Shown here piece by piece: positions 9,423-17,974 of a stretch of DNA of 64,000 nt. How positions within the stretch are numbered: position 1 is the stretch's first letter; each line of letters opens with the position of its first letter. Made by a program: the position numbers and the translations under genes. The DNA lies in assembly GCF_019703515.2 (NCBI RefSeq), contig NC_059388.1, positions 819,501 to 883,500 on the forward strand. The letters run 5' to 3'. Source of the DNA: Myxocyprinus asiaticus. Lineage: Eukaryota > Chordata > Actinopteri > Cypriniformes > Catostomidae. A model generated the notes under the pieces. That model saw only the letters and a list, made by a program, of their open reading frames with translations, made no database searches and was not told where the DNA came from.

Positions 9423-9494
9423 CAAACCAGCCAGTTGTTGAACCTAGAATATTCTGATCCCTAGTCAGTGTGTTATCCATTGCACCACTAGCAC
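9423..9494 (-). pseudogene. tRNA-Arg(ACG)-derived relic, anticodon now AGG
   Basis: 72 nt aligned along its length to tRNA-Arg(ACG): GTGGTGCAATGGATAAC (A box), anticodon arm ACTGA-CTAGGGA-TCAGA, and TCTAGGTTCAACAACTGG in the T arm. The anticodon has changed from ACG to AGG, and the T stem and acceptor stem have mismatches. Its minus-strand 3' flank has no T4 run. Confidence 0.8.
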
Positions 9495-9570
9495 GCCAGC
9501 ATTTTTCTCTGGTGGCCAGTCATTTTTCTGCTTCCAGAGTGAAGGACAAAAACACAAACAAAAAACAAGT

Positions 9571-9657
9571 TCCTTCTAGACATAATCAAACCAGCATCCT
9601 GAGGATGGCCAGTGGACCGTCTATAGTCCTCCACTCTACCAGCTGAGCTATAGTAGT
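9571..9657 (-). pseudogene. tRNA-Tyr relic with intron, anticodon now AUA
   Basis: 87 nt with the tRNA-Tyr layout: TAGCTCAGCTGGTAGAG (A box), GGAGGACTATAGA across the anticodon, an intron of about 13-14 nt in the usual place one base after the anticodon, and GCTGGTTTGATTATG in the T arm. GTA has become ATA, and the two acceptor strands no longer pair. It is the only full-length tRNA-Tyr in the cluster, so it shows the uninterrupted site. Confidence 0.82.
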
Positions 9658-9766
9658 CATGGGCAACCATGGTACGTTTTCCTTATTTACCCATCTACCG
9701 GTTCCACTGGAATGCTGACATCTAGTGCCTTGATTGTCAGGGGGGTGTTAAAAGAATTAAGACAAC

Positions 9767-9838
9767 TGAACCAGCCATGAGTCGAACCTAGAATCTTCTG
9801 ATCTGTAGTTAGTGAGTTACCCATTGCACCACAAGCCC
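9767..9838 (-). pseudogene. tRNA-Arg(ACG)-derived relic, anticodon now ACA
   Basis: Paralogue of the relic at 9423-9494. It keeps GTGGTGCAATGG, the B box TAGGTTCGACTC and GGCTGG, but the anticodon ACG is now ACA. A TTTT lies about 14 nt beyond the 3' end. The two Arg copies and their surroundings (from CCACTGGAATGCTGA to GCTTCCAGAGTG) form a direct duplication of about 344 bp. Confidence 0.8.
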
Positions 9839-10070
9839 ACCGGTGTTTTTTCTCCAGTGGCCAGACATTTTGCTGCTTCCAGAGTGGTGGGGTGCCCATG
9901 GATGTGGGGTGTTTGAAAGGTGCTAGTTTCCTGGCTGTCATGAAAAGTGTGGAAAGAATGATAACTCCTTCACTATTCGGTGGTCAAGCATAATTACAGC
10001 ACATTGCCTTTACCTGGAAAGGAGAAATTGTGACAGCACAATGCTCCAATCTGAGAATGCATGAAAGATA

Positions 10071-10153
10071 TGTCAGCAGTGGGATTCAAATCCACAACTC
10101 CAGGGGAAACTATCACCTTAATACAGCACCTTAGACCGCTCAGCCAACCTGAC
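10071..10153 (-). pseudogene. tRNA-Leu relic with long variable arm, anticodon AAG
   Basis: 83 nt with a class-II variable arm (TTTCCCCTGGAG). The body matches tRNA-Leu(CAG): TGGCTGAGCGGTCTAAGG (A box) and GTGGATTTGAATCCCAC (B box and T arm). The anticodon is AAG, still a leucine anticodon. The acceptor stem pairs at positions 1-5 and fails at 6-7. It is probably a pseudogene, though the fold is mostly kept. Confidence 0.8.
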
Positions 10154-10248
10154 ACCTTAGAATGAAAACGGTTGCCCCTTTCGAGCCATACTGAAGCACA
10201 ATGAGCTAAAAGCTAAAGGTTTCACTGCTCAGATGATGTAAGCAGCAT

Positions 10249-10322
10249 GCCTCATGGGTGCAAATAGGCAGCACATCAGTCTCATTATCTGAAGGTTGTG
10301 TGTTTGAGCCTCACATGGGGCA
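10249..10322 (+). tRNA. tRNA-Met(CAU), elongator type, decayed
   Basis: 74 nt matching elongator tRNA-Met. The acceptor stem GCCTCAT/ATGGGGC is fully paired with one G-U. The anticodon loop is CTCATTA (anticodon CAT; the A following the anticodon has changed to T), and the T arm is GTGTGTTTGAGCCTCAC. A T5 run at 10332-10336 could terminate polymerase III. The D arm is altered (GGGTGCAAATAGG). Function is doubtful but not excluded. Confidence 0.7.
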
Positions 10323-10424
10323 GAGCAATGCTTTTTCATTTGGACAAAGGAGAAACTTCTCAGAACGCAACAATTTTTGCCAAGCGTCTTCAGCTCCTCT
10401 GGAGGGCAGAAATGTACCAGGCCC

Positions 10425-10496
10425 TCCCTGGTGGTCTAGTGGTTAGGATTCAGTGCTCTCACTGCTGCAGCCTGGGTACAATTCCCAGTCAGGGAA
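10425..10496 (+). tRNA. tRNA-Glu(CUC), fold-preserving variant
   Basis: 72 nt with all four stems paired: acceptor TCCCTGG/TCAGGGA, anticodon stem CAGTG/TGCTG around CTCTCAC, and T stem CTGGG/CCCAG. Relative to the conserved vertebrate tRNA-Glu(CTC), most changes are C-to-T or G-to-A at former CpGs on both sides of stems, so pairing survives. The T loop has TACAATT instead of TTCGATT, changing the invariant T-loop U55 and the B box. A T12 terminator starts six bases after the 3' end (10502-10513). It may be a recently silenced gene. Confidence 0.75.
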
Positions 10497-10501
10497 GTTG
10501 C

Positions 10502-10513
10502 TTTTTTTTTTTT
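10502..10513 (+). terminator. Pol III T-run after tRNA-Glu
   Basis: Twelve consecutive T residues begin six bases downstream of the tRNA-Glu discriminator base, as in a polymerase-III terminator. Confidence 0.7.
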
Positions 10514-10583
10514 CAAGCCAAAAACTGTCGTCTTTGACACACTGTTGAGTTTGAGGGAAAGGCAAGTAGTGCCTCCACGAGGT

Positions 10584-10640
10584 TCATTCTAGACACAATT
10601 GAACCAGCATCCTGAGGATGGCCAGTGCACCATCTACAGT
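10584..10640 (-). pseudogene. tRNA-Tyr relic, 3' half only
   Basis: Starts ACTGTAGATGG at 10640, with the GTA anticodon intact, then the intron, ATCCTCAGGATGCTGGTTCA and a decayed acceptor strand. Immediately upstream (10641 onward on the plus strand) is the A-rich 3' end of the second Tx1 LINE. The tRNA breaks at the same point where the 5' half at 9304 ends. Confidence 0.82.
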
Positions 10641-11604
10641 GCTTTTTTTCTTTCTTTTTTTTAATTACAAATTTAAGTTATACATCCAAAATACAGTCCA
10701 GTTTGAAAGATGTTACACATTTGAAATAGATGGGGGTCTTTTTCCACATTCTCTTATTCTGGCCATTCTATCTTAAAACCACACAATGTCCTCTGTATAA
10801 AAACATTATTTTTCATGAACACATTTTTAAATACATAAAAATTACCTTCCATTTCAAAATAGTTATACAACTTATTTAAGGATTCTTCCATCTTTCTTTT
10901 ATAATACACCCATACATTTATTTTACACTTCTTTTACAATGTTCCGTCTGCACCATACAGCATATCTTGCTACTGCCAAAAACGGATTGTTTACATTCTT
11001 ATTTTTATATTTCCCATTTACACCAAAAATAAACATTTGATTCTAATTAAGTGGTATTTCTTCATCACTTACAATTATTTTACAGTTCTCTAAGTTTTCT
11101 ATAAAATATTGTAACTTCAAAATAAAAACAGATGTAAAATTCCTTCTTTCTCAAATACTTTACATATTGCATTTTGTGCTATACCAATTTTGCACAATCT
11201 CATCTCTGAAAAGATTACATTGTGTCTTATGTAAAAATCTAAACCTTCTATTTTCACATCTAAAAATTTCCATCTTAAGTTTTCCTATATTTTTTCTTCT
11301 TGTATTTCATTAAAATGTTCATTCTTTTCCAAAAATTATATGCTATATGCTTTTTGAAAACAAATGATCTAAAACAGTTATAAAAAATCTTTATATTTAA
11401 CTCTTTCTCTTTACCCTTTAAAAGCACTTCCATTTCACTTTCCCCCTTTTCTTTTTGTTCTATTGTTTCTACCTCACTACTTTCCACTCCCCATCATTGT
11501 CTTTGTTTAAATATTTTTTCACTGTTTTAATTCTCATGATTTTTTTTTTTCATGATTCAATATCCATCAAACCCATTCCTCCTACTCCTACTGCTCCAAT
11601 CAGT
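10641..11604 (-). pseudogene. Tx1 copy 2, ORF2 C-terminal region and 3' UTR
   Basis: AT-rich sequence with many stops. Fragments such as KKHIAYNFWKRMNILMKYKK at 11275-11487 and a cysteine-motif remnant near 11120-11210 correspond to the C-terminal portion of Tx1-like ORF2. The 3' end reaches the A-rich (on the minus strand) tract at 10643-10662. Confidence 0.6.
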
Positions 11605-11609
11605 GTATT
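11605..11609 (+). repeat. 5-bp target-site duplication, left (GTATT)
   Basis: GTATT immediately precedes the terminal TGTAAGGG of the LTR element and is repeated right after its other end at 12768-12772. Confidence 0.92.
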
Positions 11610-11845
11610 TGTAAGGGGGTTTCGAGGAAAGGAGGAGGCGAGAACCGGCTTGACAACTTAAATAATAATTTATTAACCAAAAACCCAACCAAAAACACAC
11701 AACCAAAAACACAGCACAGCTGCCTGCAATTCTCTCTCTCTCGAACTGTTGTCCCCGGCCGCCTTTATCCCTCGCGCGCCCCATCAGGCTGATTGGGGAC
11801 CGGGTGTGTCTCATTCCAACCCGGCCCCGCCCTCCTCAGCTCTAC
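11610..11845 (-). repeat. 3' LTR of the TRIM-like element
   Basis: Terminal direct repeat starting TGTAAGGGGG on the plus strand. Its inner end lacks the final A of TACA (a G instead). Contains AATAATTTATTAACC, which on the minus strand gives the AATAAA polyadenylation signal. Confidence 0.92.
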
Positions 11846-12530
11846 GCTCCTCCCGGCGTTGCCTCAGGCCGGGGAGCCCCCGGCATGACGTACATCCCCT
11901 CCACCCTTCCTCTCCGGGTGGGGGGGGCGTGCCTTATGCCCCGACTGCCGGCGGGTCCTCCCCGCCTTCCTCGACCTGGGAGGAGACAGGAGGAGAAAAA
12001 ACAACACAAAATGGCGAGGGAAAGGCCAACACGGAGCGGCAGAGAGAGAGAGAGGAGAGAAAAAGAAACTCACCGGTTCTCTGATGCGCCGTCGCGTGGT
12101 CCTCGATCACTAGTCCACCCTCTCAGGCAGACTGCAGCCGTTCCTCCCCGGGCGGACCGGAGTCACACCTCCGACCCCCAGCGGACAGAATGCCCCTCCG
12201 CGTTCCCGGCGTCCCGTGGGGACTCTCCTCCGCCCCTGGCAGCGGCCCTACCACTCCAGGCGGTCGGGGAGTCACTTCCCTCCTCCCCCCGCGGACGGCG
12301 GTCTTCTCTCGACCCCTCCGCGTTCCCGGGGGACGGCAGGGCACTCATCTGCCCCCGGCAGCGGCTCCCTCGCTCCAGGCGGTCGGGGAGTCCCGTCCCC
12401 ACTCGCCCCGCTTCCGGGTAGTCGGGCTACTCCGTCCCCCGTCGGACGGCAGCGGCGCTCCCCTGGGTGGACGGCAGTGTCGAGGATCCTGCGACGGGAA
12501 ACCCTCCTCCTTCCCGGGTTTCGGCACCAG
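11846..12530 (-). other. GC-rich non-coding interior of the TRIM-like element
   Basis: About 70% GC by eye. It contains a partial internal duplication of about 122 bp: CCTCCGCGTTCCCG at about 12197 and 12320, each followed by GGCAGCGGC and CCAGGCGGTCGGGGAGTC. Long frames occur in several phases because GC-rich sequence has few stops. None resembles gag, protease or polymerase. Confidence 0.75.
12513..12530 (-). promoter_or_regulatory. Primer-binding site of the TRIM-like element
   Basis: On the minus strand TGGTGCCGAAACCCGGGA begins one base after the 5' LTR. The TGG start fits pairing with the CCA end of a tRNA. I do not assign the tRNA species. Confidence 0.8.
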
Positions 12531-12767
12531 TGTAAGGGGGTTTCGAGGAAAGGAGGAGGCGAGAACCGGCTTGACAACTTAAATAATAATTTATTAACCA
12601 AAAACCCAACCAAAAACACACAACTAAAAACACAACACAGCTGCCTGCAATTCTCTCTCTCTCGAACTGTCGTCCCCGGCCGCCTTTATCCCTCACACGC
12701 CCCATCAGGCTGATTGGGGACCGGGTGTGTCTCATTCCAACCCGGCCCCGCCCTCCTCAGCTCTACA
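12531..12767 (-). repeat. 5' LTR of the TRIM-like element
   Basis: 237 bp, TG...CA termini on the minus strand, nearly identical to 11610-11845. It contains a GGATAAAGGCGGCC promoter-like segment followed by a CT/GA-rich tract. Confidence 0.92.
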
Positions 12768-12772
12768 GTATT
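12768..12772 (+). repeat. 5-bp target-site duplication, right (GTATT)
   Basis: Identical to 11605-11609. It restores continuity of the surrounding Tx1 sequence. Confidence 0.92.
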
Positions 12773-12964
12773 ATAATCTATTCTTGTGGGCTTTTTGTTC
12801 CATAAAAAAATACAAAAATACATTTCTTCAACCTCTGTGCCACACATTTCTGCATTGGAATCACTGCTAAAACATACCACATCTTTGCCAACATCAATGC
12901 ATTTACTACTAATACCTTTCCTTTCAAATTGAAATCCCTTTGTTTCCAAAAAGTCAATCTTCTC
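12773..12964 (-). pseudogene. Tx1 copy 2, late ORF2 segment
   Basis: Reads FWKQRDFNLKGKVLVVNAL and MLAKMWYVLAVIPM, a conserved block downstream of the reverse transcriptase active site in Tx1-like LINEs. Two overlapping frames carry parts of it, so there is at least one frameshift. Confidence 0.75.
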
Positions 12965-13605
12965 GATTGATTTGGAGGTGGAAGGTCCGTCATGGTCTGG
13001 GGCGGTGTGTCACAGCATCATCGGTCATCAATCTCAACGCTGTGCGTTACAGGGAAGACATCATCCTCCCTCATGTGGTACCCTTCCTGCAGGCTCATCC
13101 TGACATGACCCTCCAGCATGACAATGCCACTAGCCATACTGCTTGTTCTGTGCGTGATTTCCTGCACGACAGGAATGTCAGGGTTCTGCCATGGCCAGCA
13201 AAGAGCCCAGATCTCAATCCCATTGAGCACGTCTGGGATCTGTTGGATCTGCTATGGCCATTCCCCCAGAAATGTCCAGGAATTTGCAAGTGCCTTGGTG
13301 GAAGAGTGAGATAACATCTCACAGCAAGAACTGGCAAATCTGGTGCAGTCCATGAGGAGGAGATGCACTGCAGTACCTAATGCAGCTGGTGGCCACACCA
13401 AATACTGACTGTTACTTTTGATTTTGACCCCCCCTTTGTTCAGGGACACATTATTCCATTTCTGTTAGTCACATGTCTGTGAAACATGTTCAGTTTATGT
13501 CTTAGTTGTTGAACCTTTTTATGTTCATAAAAATATTTACACATGTTAAGTTTGCTGAAAATAAAAGCAGTTGAAAGTGAGAGGATTTTTCTTTTTTTGC
13601 TGAGT
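12965..13605 (+). mobile_element. Tc1-like DNA transposon, 3' half
   Basis: Encodes the second half of a Tc1/mariner DDE transposase in two frames: GGSVMVWGGVS, then HDNATSHTACSVRDFL (second catalytic D), then WPAKSPDLNPIEHVWDLL (third acidic residue, E). It is followed by an untranslated region and a terminal inverted repeat ending in TTTTTTTGCTGAGTTTA. The N-terminal DNA-binding half and the left inverted repeat are missing. It is inserted in Tx1 copy 2 and cannot transpose. Confidence 0.85.
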
Positions 13606-13939
13606 TTATTTTGGATGGTATTCTTTCCTCATCGAATTTCAACATAATTGACAGGCTGTCAATTCTTCCACCATTACGAGTGGTTTTCAGGCATCTTGCT
13701 TCTGCCACTTTCCCTCCCATTATAATTTATTTAATCTGATCTATTGGCACACTTGTATGTATTCACGAAATTACTCCTCGTACCATCTTTTTATCATTAA
13801 AAGTGTTCCTTGTACACTCTTCCCTCCCATCTTGTTTAATTTGATAGCCTTTCCTTGTTGATTACTGTCCTTTCAAAGAATCAATAGTGATCCATTACGC
13901 AAAACTCTTGCACTCCTAACCTCAACCATCAATTTGTTT
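13606..13939 (-). pseudogene. Tx1 copy 2, ORF1 C-terminal part
   Basis: Minus-strand reading gives KLMVEVRSARVLRNGSLLIL, then KVAEARCLKTTRNGGRIDSL and SIMLKFDEERIP, the conserved core of one Tx1-type ORF1. It continues the ORF1 piece on the other side of the solo LTR. Stops are present. Confidence 0.75.
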
Positions 13940-13943
13940 ATTG
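13940..13943 (+). repeat. 4-bp target-site duplication, left (ATTG)
   Basis: ATTG directly precedes the LTR terminus TGTGGGGC and recurs at 15826-15829. Removing one copy and the LTR makes the ORF1 reading continuous. Confidence 0.85.
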
Positions 13944-14730
13944 TGTGGGGCTTTACTGGTTGTTTAGATCAGTGTTACTATCAGAAATAATTAATAATTA
14001 TTTCTGTAGTTATTAATCAATATTTAAATTAATTAATTGAATCTAACTCATTAAAACCTCATATGGGACTCCAGTAAATGTAGTGTGCTACGTTTAGGAG
14101 CAAGTTTGGTTATTAGCAATAATTAATAATGATCAAAGATAATTATTAATTATTAAAATCAATAGAACATTGATGAGAATCAATGTTAGCTTTTTTTTAA
14201 TCCTTTAAATCAACAGTTATCAAAGATAATCGTTAATTGTTAACGTCGATGAAACATTAATTAAAATTAACACTAGCTTATTGATCATTCAAATTCAATC
14301 AAAGATAATTATCAATTATCAAAAATCAATAGAATATTAATAAGGATTAACATTGACGGGGCACCACCCTGGAATCAGGGACTAATAACCGAATATTAAT
14401 ATTAGATTGTTTTCTTAGGAAAATCGGCATCCGAAGAATATCGATTTTTGGGAAAAAAAACAATGAATGAAGGTTTGAATCCGAGCACTGACATCCCGTC
14501 AGCATGACACAGGCGTATGCAAAACAAACCAAAACACATCTTTGTAATATAAACAAAAGTTTATTTATGCAGTAATATCAATTAATAATTAATACAATGC
14601 AGTCAATAAACTTCCGACTTACAACTACAAACTAAACAGTGATATGATTAGATATGGAAATAAAATAATCCTATAACACATAAGGTGTGTGTGTGACAGT
14701 GTGTGTGTGTGTGTGTGTGTCAGTGTGGTT

Positions 14731-14779
<49 letters not shown>

Positions 14780-15825
14780 TCAGTGACAGCCCGAAAGCTG
14801 AGTTCGCGATAGCTGGAGATAAAGCAGCCGTGTTCATCACTCAGAGACGCGGTTTTACGAGTGGGGCTCGTAAAAGTCCTGCGTTATTTGACTCTAATGG
14901 ATGAACTCAGTTTCTGTCTCACCCGCGATGGCGAAAATGCACAACAATCCAATTTGGTTGGACCACAATACAGCAAACAAATTTGTGATAATTAATACCC
15001 TGAGTATTAATAATTAGCAGACATGGCGGTCCGTAAACTGTACAAGCAAAAACCTTGAAACACAAGAATAACACACTATAATATTCTATCTCTGCCCAGA
15101 CGTAAGCTCTCACTTGAATCACATGAGGACACAGGTAGAATGTGTTTTCCTCCGTCCTTTAACTTTGACCCGGTTCCTTGAGGCTCGGGTGATGACGGGA
15201 GGCCGTTTCCTCGTGCTGTTGGCGGGCGGTACGGCTGTTGATTCTCAGAGGGCGGTACGGCTGTTGATTCTCGGCGGGCTGGCGGAGAACTCAGAAATGT
15301 CGACTTGATTGAAGATGGAAGAGAAATCTTTAATCTCTTCACTTCTGTAGGCCAACGGATGAAGATGCGCATTGCTCGGCGGTCTCCTTCGGATCCGTTA
15401 GAGTGTTCGGCTGAACACAGAGTAATCTCAACTCATCCAGCGAGATGGAGATTGTATGGCCACAGTTTCAAGTCGGACATTACTTCCTTAAGCCACGAGG
15501 TTGCACCGGAGAGCAGCAAAAAGCTACGTCTGTATTCGGTGAACTAAGTTGCTGGAAGCAACTTTGGAAGCATTCCAGAATTATTTGAAGTCCTGATGAT
15601 GTCATGTTTGAGGGACGTTCTGTTGTGTGCCTCATCCAATAGGAGTTGAGAGCTCGATCCTTTAGAGGGCAAGGCTTCATGGATCTGTGGTCTGTTTTGG
15701 ACTCCCTTTGTTTGATTTTGGTGCGATTTTTATCAGTAAAATTTACGACTTGAGGAATGTTTTTATGACTGTTAGGCCTGCCTTTGTCTTCTATCTGAAT
15801 ACATGAGGCCCAACAATTGCTTTAG
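13944..15825. mobile_element. Solo LTR, 1882 bp (family shared with 23421-25080)
   Basis: It begins TGTGGGGCTTTACTGG and ends GAGGCCCAACA, so it has the TG...CA and short inverted termini of an LTR, with an ATTG target duplication on both sides. Within it are an AT-rich region with imperfect repeats (about 14000-14350), (GT)n and (GA)n tracts at 14685-14775, and GC-rich blocks near 15150-15290 with a 24-bp direct duplication (GGCGGTACGGCTGTTGATTC). No coding region is present. The orientation of the parent element is uncertain because AATAAA signals occur on both strands. Confidence 0.88.
14685..14775 (+). repeat. (GT)n followed by (GA)n microsatellite inside the LTR
   Basis: GT-rich repeats at 14685-14725 with an ACA interruption, then about 21 GA dinucleotides (14734-14775). 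The sister LTR at 23421-25080 has CT and CA tracts at the matching place, as expected for a reversed copy. Confidence 0.9.
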
Positions 15826-15829
15826 TTAG
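15826..15829 (+). repeat. 4-bp target-site duplication, right (ATTG)
   Basis: Matches 13940-13943. Confidence 0.85.
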
Positions 15830-16150
15830 CTGAATTGGGCTCCATTCACCAAATGAGGCACCTTCTTGAGCCATTTTAATGATTACTATGTGTTCATCAT
15901 TTCATTCTCCTGTTGCTTATCAGTTTCTTCCGAAAGAGAAATTGCATTTTGCTGCCTTTGTTTTTTACGCTTTCATCTACCGTTAATCTTCTGTACATTA
16001 TTCCACCCTTCATCATTCCCGCCACCTACTTCCATTCCTCCTAGCTCACTTCCTGATCTGTCACTTCCCTCTGCCATCTCCTGCCCGACTGTTTGCCAAT
16101 CGTCACCCAGCTCAGTGGGAAGCGCTTCTGTTGGAAGTGATGTATGAGTT
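15830..16150 (-). pseudogene. Tx1 copy 2, ORF1 N-terminal part
   Basis: Minus-strand reading gives an acidic, glycine-rich stretch (ELGDDWQTVGQEM, GGMEVGGGNDEGW) and, near the LTR junction, MAQEGASFGEWSPIQL leading into the target duplication. This is the expected upstream part of the ORF1 piece at 13606-13939. It has at least one stop. Confidence 0.6.
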
Positions 16151-16217
16151 AGCTACCTTGAGCACCATGCTAACATCATCTACTCCACACCTAGCTTTGT
16201 ACAAACGTTATGGCACT

Positions 16218-16583
16218 CTAACTCCCCCAGCGGTGTGGGATAGTATTACAGCCTGAATACAAACTGGTAACAAGTTTGTGTCTGTTACATACCTTTGCCC
16301 TCAGGAGAAGGCTTGTCATACTCATGGTGCAAGTCTTTAAATTTTGCACATAATAGGTATCTACATGATCAGGATCATCAAAAAATGAAATGGAATAATT
16401 CACAGGACCTAAACATTTTTCTATTTTGGCAGGGCCTTTCCATTTTGATGACAATTTAGCCATAAACCCATCATCAGCTTTAGATAAAGGATGAGCTTGG
16501 ACCCAAACTATATCTCCTACTTGGAAATATGTTTGTTTCCTCAGATTTTGTTTGGTCTGAGCTCGTTCTACATTGTCCTTCAC
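16218..16583 (-). pseudogene. Gypsy integrase C-terminal region
   Basis: 121 residues. Motifs: VERAQTKQNLRKQTYFQVGD, then IVWVQAHPLSKAD, SSKWKGPAKIEKCLGPVNYS. This is the typical basic linker and SH3-like GPY/F-type module at the end of Gypsy integrases. Upstream, between about 16600 and 17290, the catalytic core is visible only in scattered frames (for example around 16740-16860), so the enzyme is dead. Confidence 0.85.
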
Positions 16584-17291
16584 CTGATGAATTAGGCTTT
16601 GCTGTCGATCTATGACTGGGTAAGTTGGACTACTAGGATCAGGTGGTTTGTGAATTGCTCTCTCCAGAGGTCCCTTTAATTTCCGTCCTAAAGCAATTTC
16701 CGAAGGTGGTATCCTGTACTATCATGCCAAGCAGTGTTGATTGCGAATCTGAATTCAGCCAACCATCTATCCCATTGTCGGTGGCGGTCCCCCACATATG
16801 AAGCTATCATTGTCTTCAATGTGCGACTAATCCATTCAGTGAGGTTAGTTTGAGGGTGATAGGCAGTAGCCAGTTGTTGAATTCACCCCATTGCTTACAG
16901 ACTAAGTTAAGAAGATGAGATGTAAACTGTGCTCCACGGTCTGATACAAGATAGGTGGGTGTTCTTGGAAAGGGTACAGTTCTACCCATTTAGAGCAGTA
17001 ATCGACTATGACAAGCAAGTGTTAATTCTGTTTGGTACTCTTCGGAAAAGGTCCCATCAGGTCTACGCCAAGCATGTACCCTGGCTCTACTACTGGAGTT
17101 GATTGTAGATAGCCTGACAGCTTTGAAAAAGGCAGCTTGTACTTCTAACATATCTGGTAATCCTTACAGTACTTCCATATATCTGCTCATGTGCTTGGCC
17201 AATAAGCGACTTCCATAAGCCTGAGGAGCGTTTTGAGTTGACCAAGGTGACCGCTTAAGGGATTGTCATGTGCACATTGTAAGAACTCTCA

Positions 17292-17762
17292 TCAAAGGCA
17301 TGCAGGTATGACTAATTGCAGCTTCTGTCCCAATGTACCACCAGGGACGCTACGGAACAGAAATCCATTTTCTTGAACATAGTGTACTCGTGTGGGATGA
17401 TGATCTGTCTGGGAATCTGCCTTCTTGCTTAGTTCTTGTATTTCAGGATCATTTTGCTGTACAGTGGCATTGCGAGTTAAATCTACTGGTACGTTTGCTG
17501 GAGTTACCATAGACTTAGTGGCTTTGATTACTGCTAGCATATCAGTGGGTGAAGTGCATTCCAAGCTTCTAGATAACACATCTGGAACAATGTTACACTG
17601 TCCCTTTCTGTATTTCACAGTACACTCGAAACCTTGTAAATGGATGGTCCATCGTGTCAATCTTGAGGATGGTTTGGGATGTTGGAATACCCATGTTAAA
17701 GCAGAGTGGTCAGTAATCACTTCGAAAAGTCGCACTTCCAGGTATGGTCTCCATTTTTCCAC
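17292..17762 (-). pseudogene. Gypsy RNase H C-terminal part and integrase zinc-domain start
   Basis: 156 residues. The RNase H end is seen as FEVITDHSALTWVF (a catalytic aspartate in TDH) and VPDVLSRS (DxLSR, where the N/D aspartate lies). A linker follows, then the beginning of the H2C2 integrase zinc domain near the end. The first catalytic parts of RNase H (about 17770-17970) are in a shifted frame. A stop ends the frame at 17292. Confidence 0.85.
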
Positions 17763-17974
17763 GGCCCATTACTGCTAGACATTCTTTCTCCAAAATGGAG
17801 TACGATTTCTCTGCTCCTCGCAACAATCTGGAAGCGTAAGCTACTACATGCTCTTCTCCTTCTGACTATTGTGTTAATACTGCTCCTAGTCCAATTTCAC
17901 TAGCATCAGTTTGTACTTGGAATGACTTGGTAAAATCGGGTGGAACTAACACAGGTGCTTTGGTTAGGTCATGC

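Larger units (their letters stand above)
11610..12767 (-). mobile_element. Complete non-autonomous LTR retrotransposon (TRIM-like), 1158 bp
   Basis: Two direct repeats of 236-237 bp, nearly identical (differences such as GCGCGC/CACACG and a few substitutions), flank a GC-rich interior of about 685 bp. On the minus strand the LTR runs TGTAGAGC...CCCTTACA and has a GGATAAAGG TATA-like box and an AATAAA signal. One base after the 5' LTR is TGGTGCCGAAACCCGGGA, a primer-binding-site motif beginning TGG. A perfect 5-bp target duplication (GTATT) surrounds the element. The interior has no gag or pol similarity, so it must be mobilised in trans. It interrupts Tx1 copy 2. Confidence 0.93.
10641..16150 (-). 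mobile_element. Tx1-clade LINE (copy 2), multiply interrupted
   Basis: Minus-strand order: ORF1 N-terminal part (about 16150-15826), solo LTR (13944-15825), ORF1 remainder (13943-13606), Tc1 fragment (12965-13605), late ORF2 (12964-12768), LTR element (11610-12767), ORF2 C-terminal region and 3' UTR (11609-10641) ending in an A-rich tract against tRNA-Tyr. Most of ORF2 is missing between 13606 and 12965. ORF1 type differs from Tx1 copy 1, so the two are different families. The right boundary against the Gypsy element is not sharp. Confidence 0.8.

Noticed and set aside
11749..12713. GC-rich open frames of 111-205 residues
   Set aside because: They lie in the LTRs and non-coding interior of the TRIM-like element, overlap in several phases and show no gag or pol motif.
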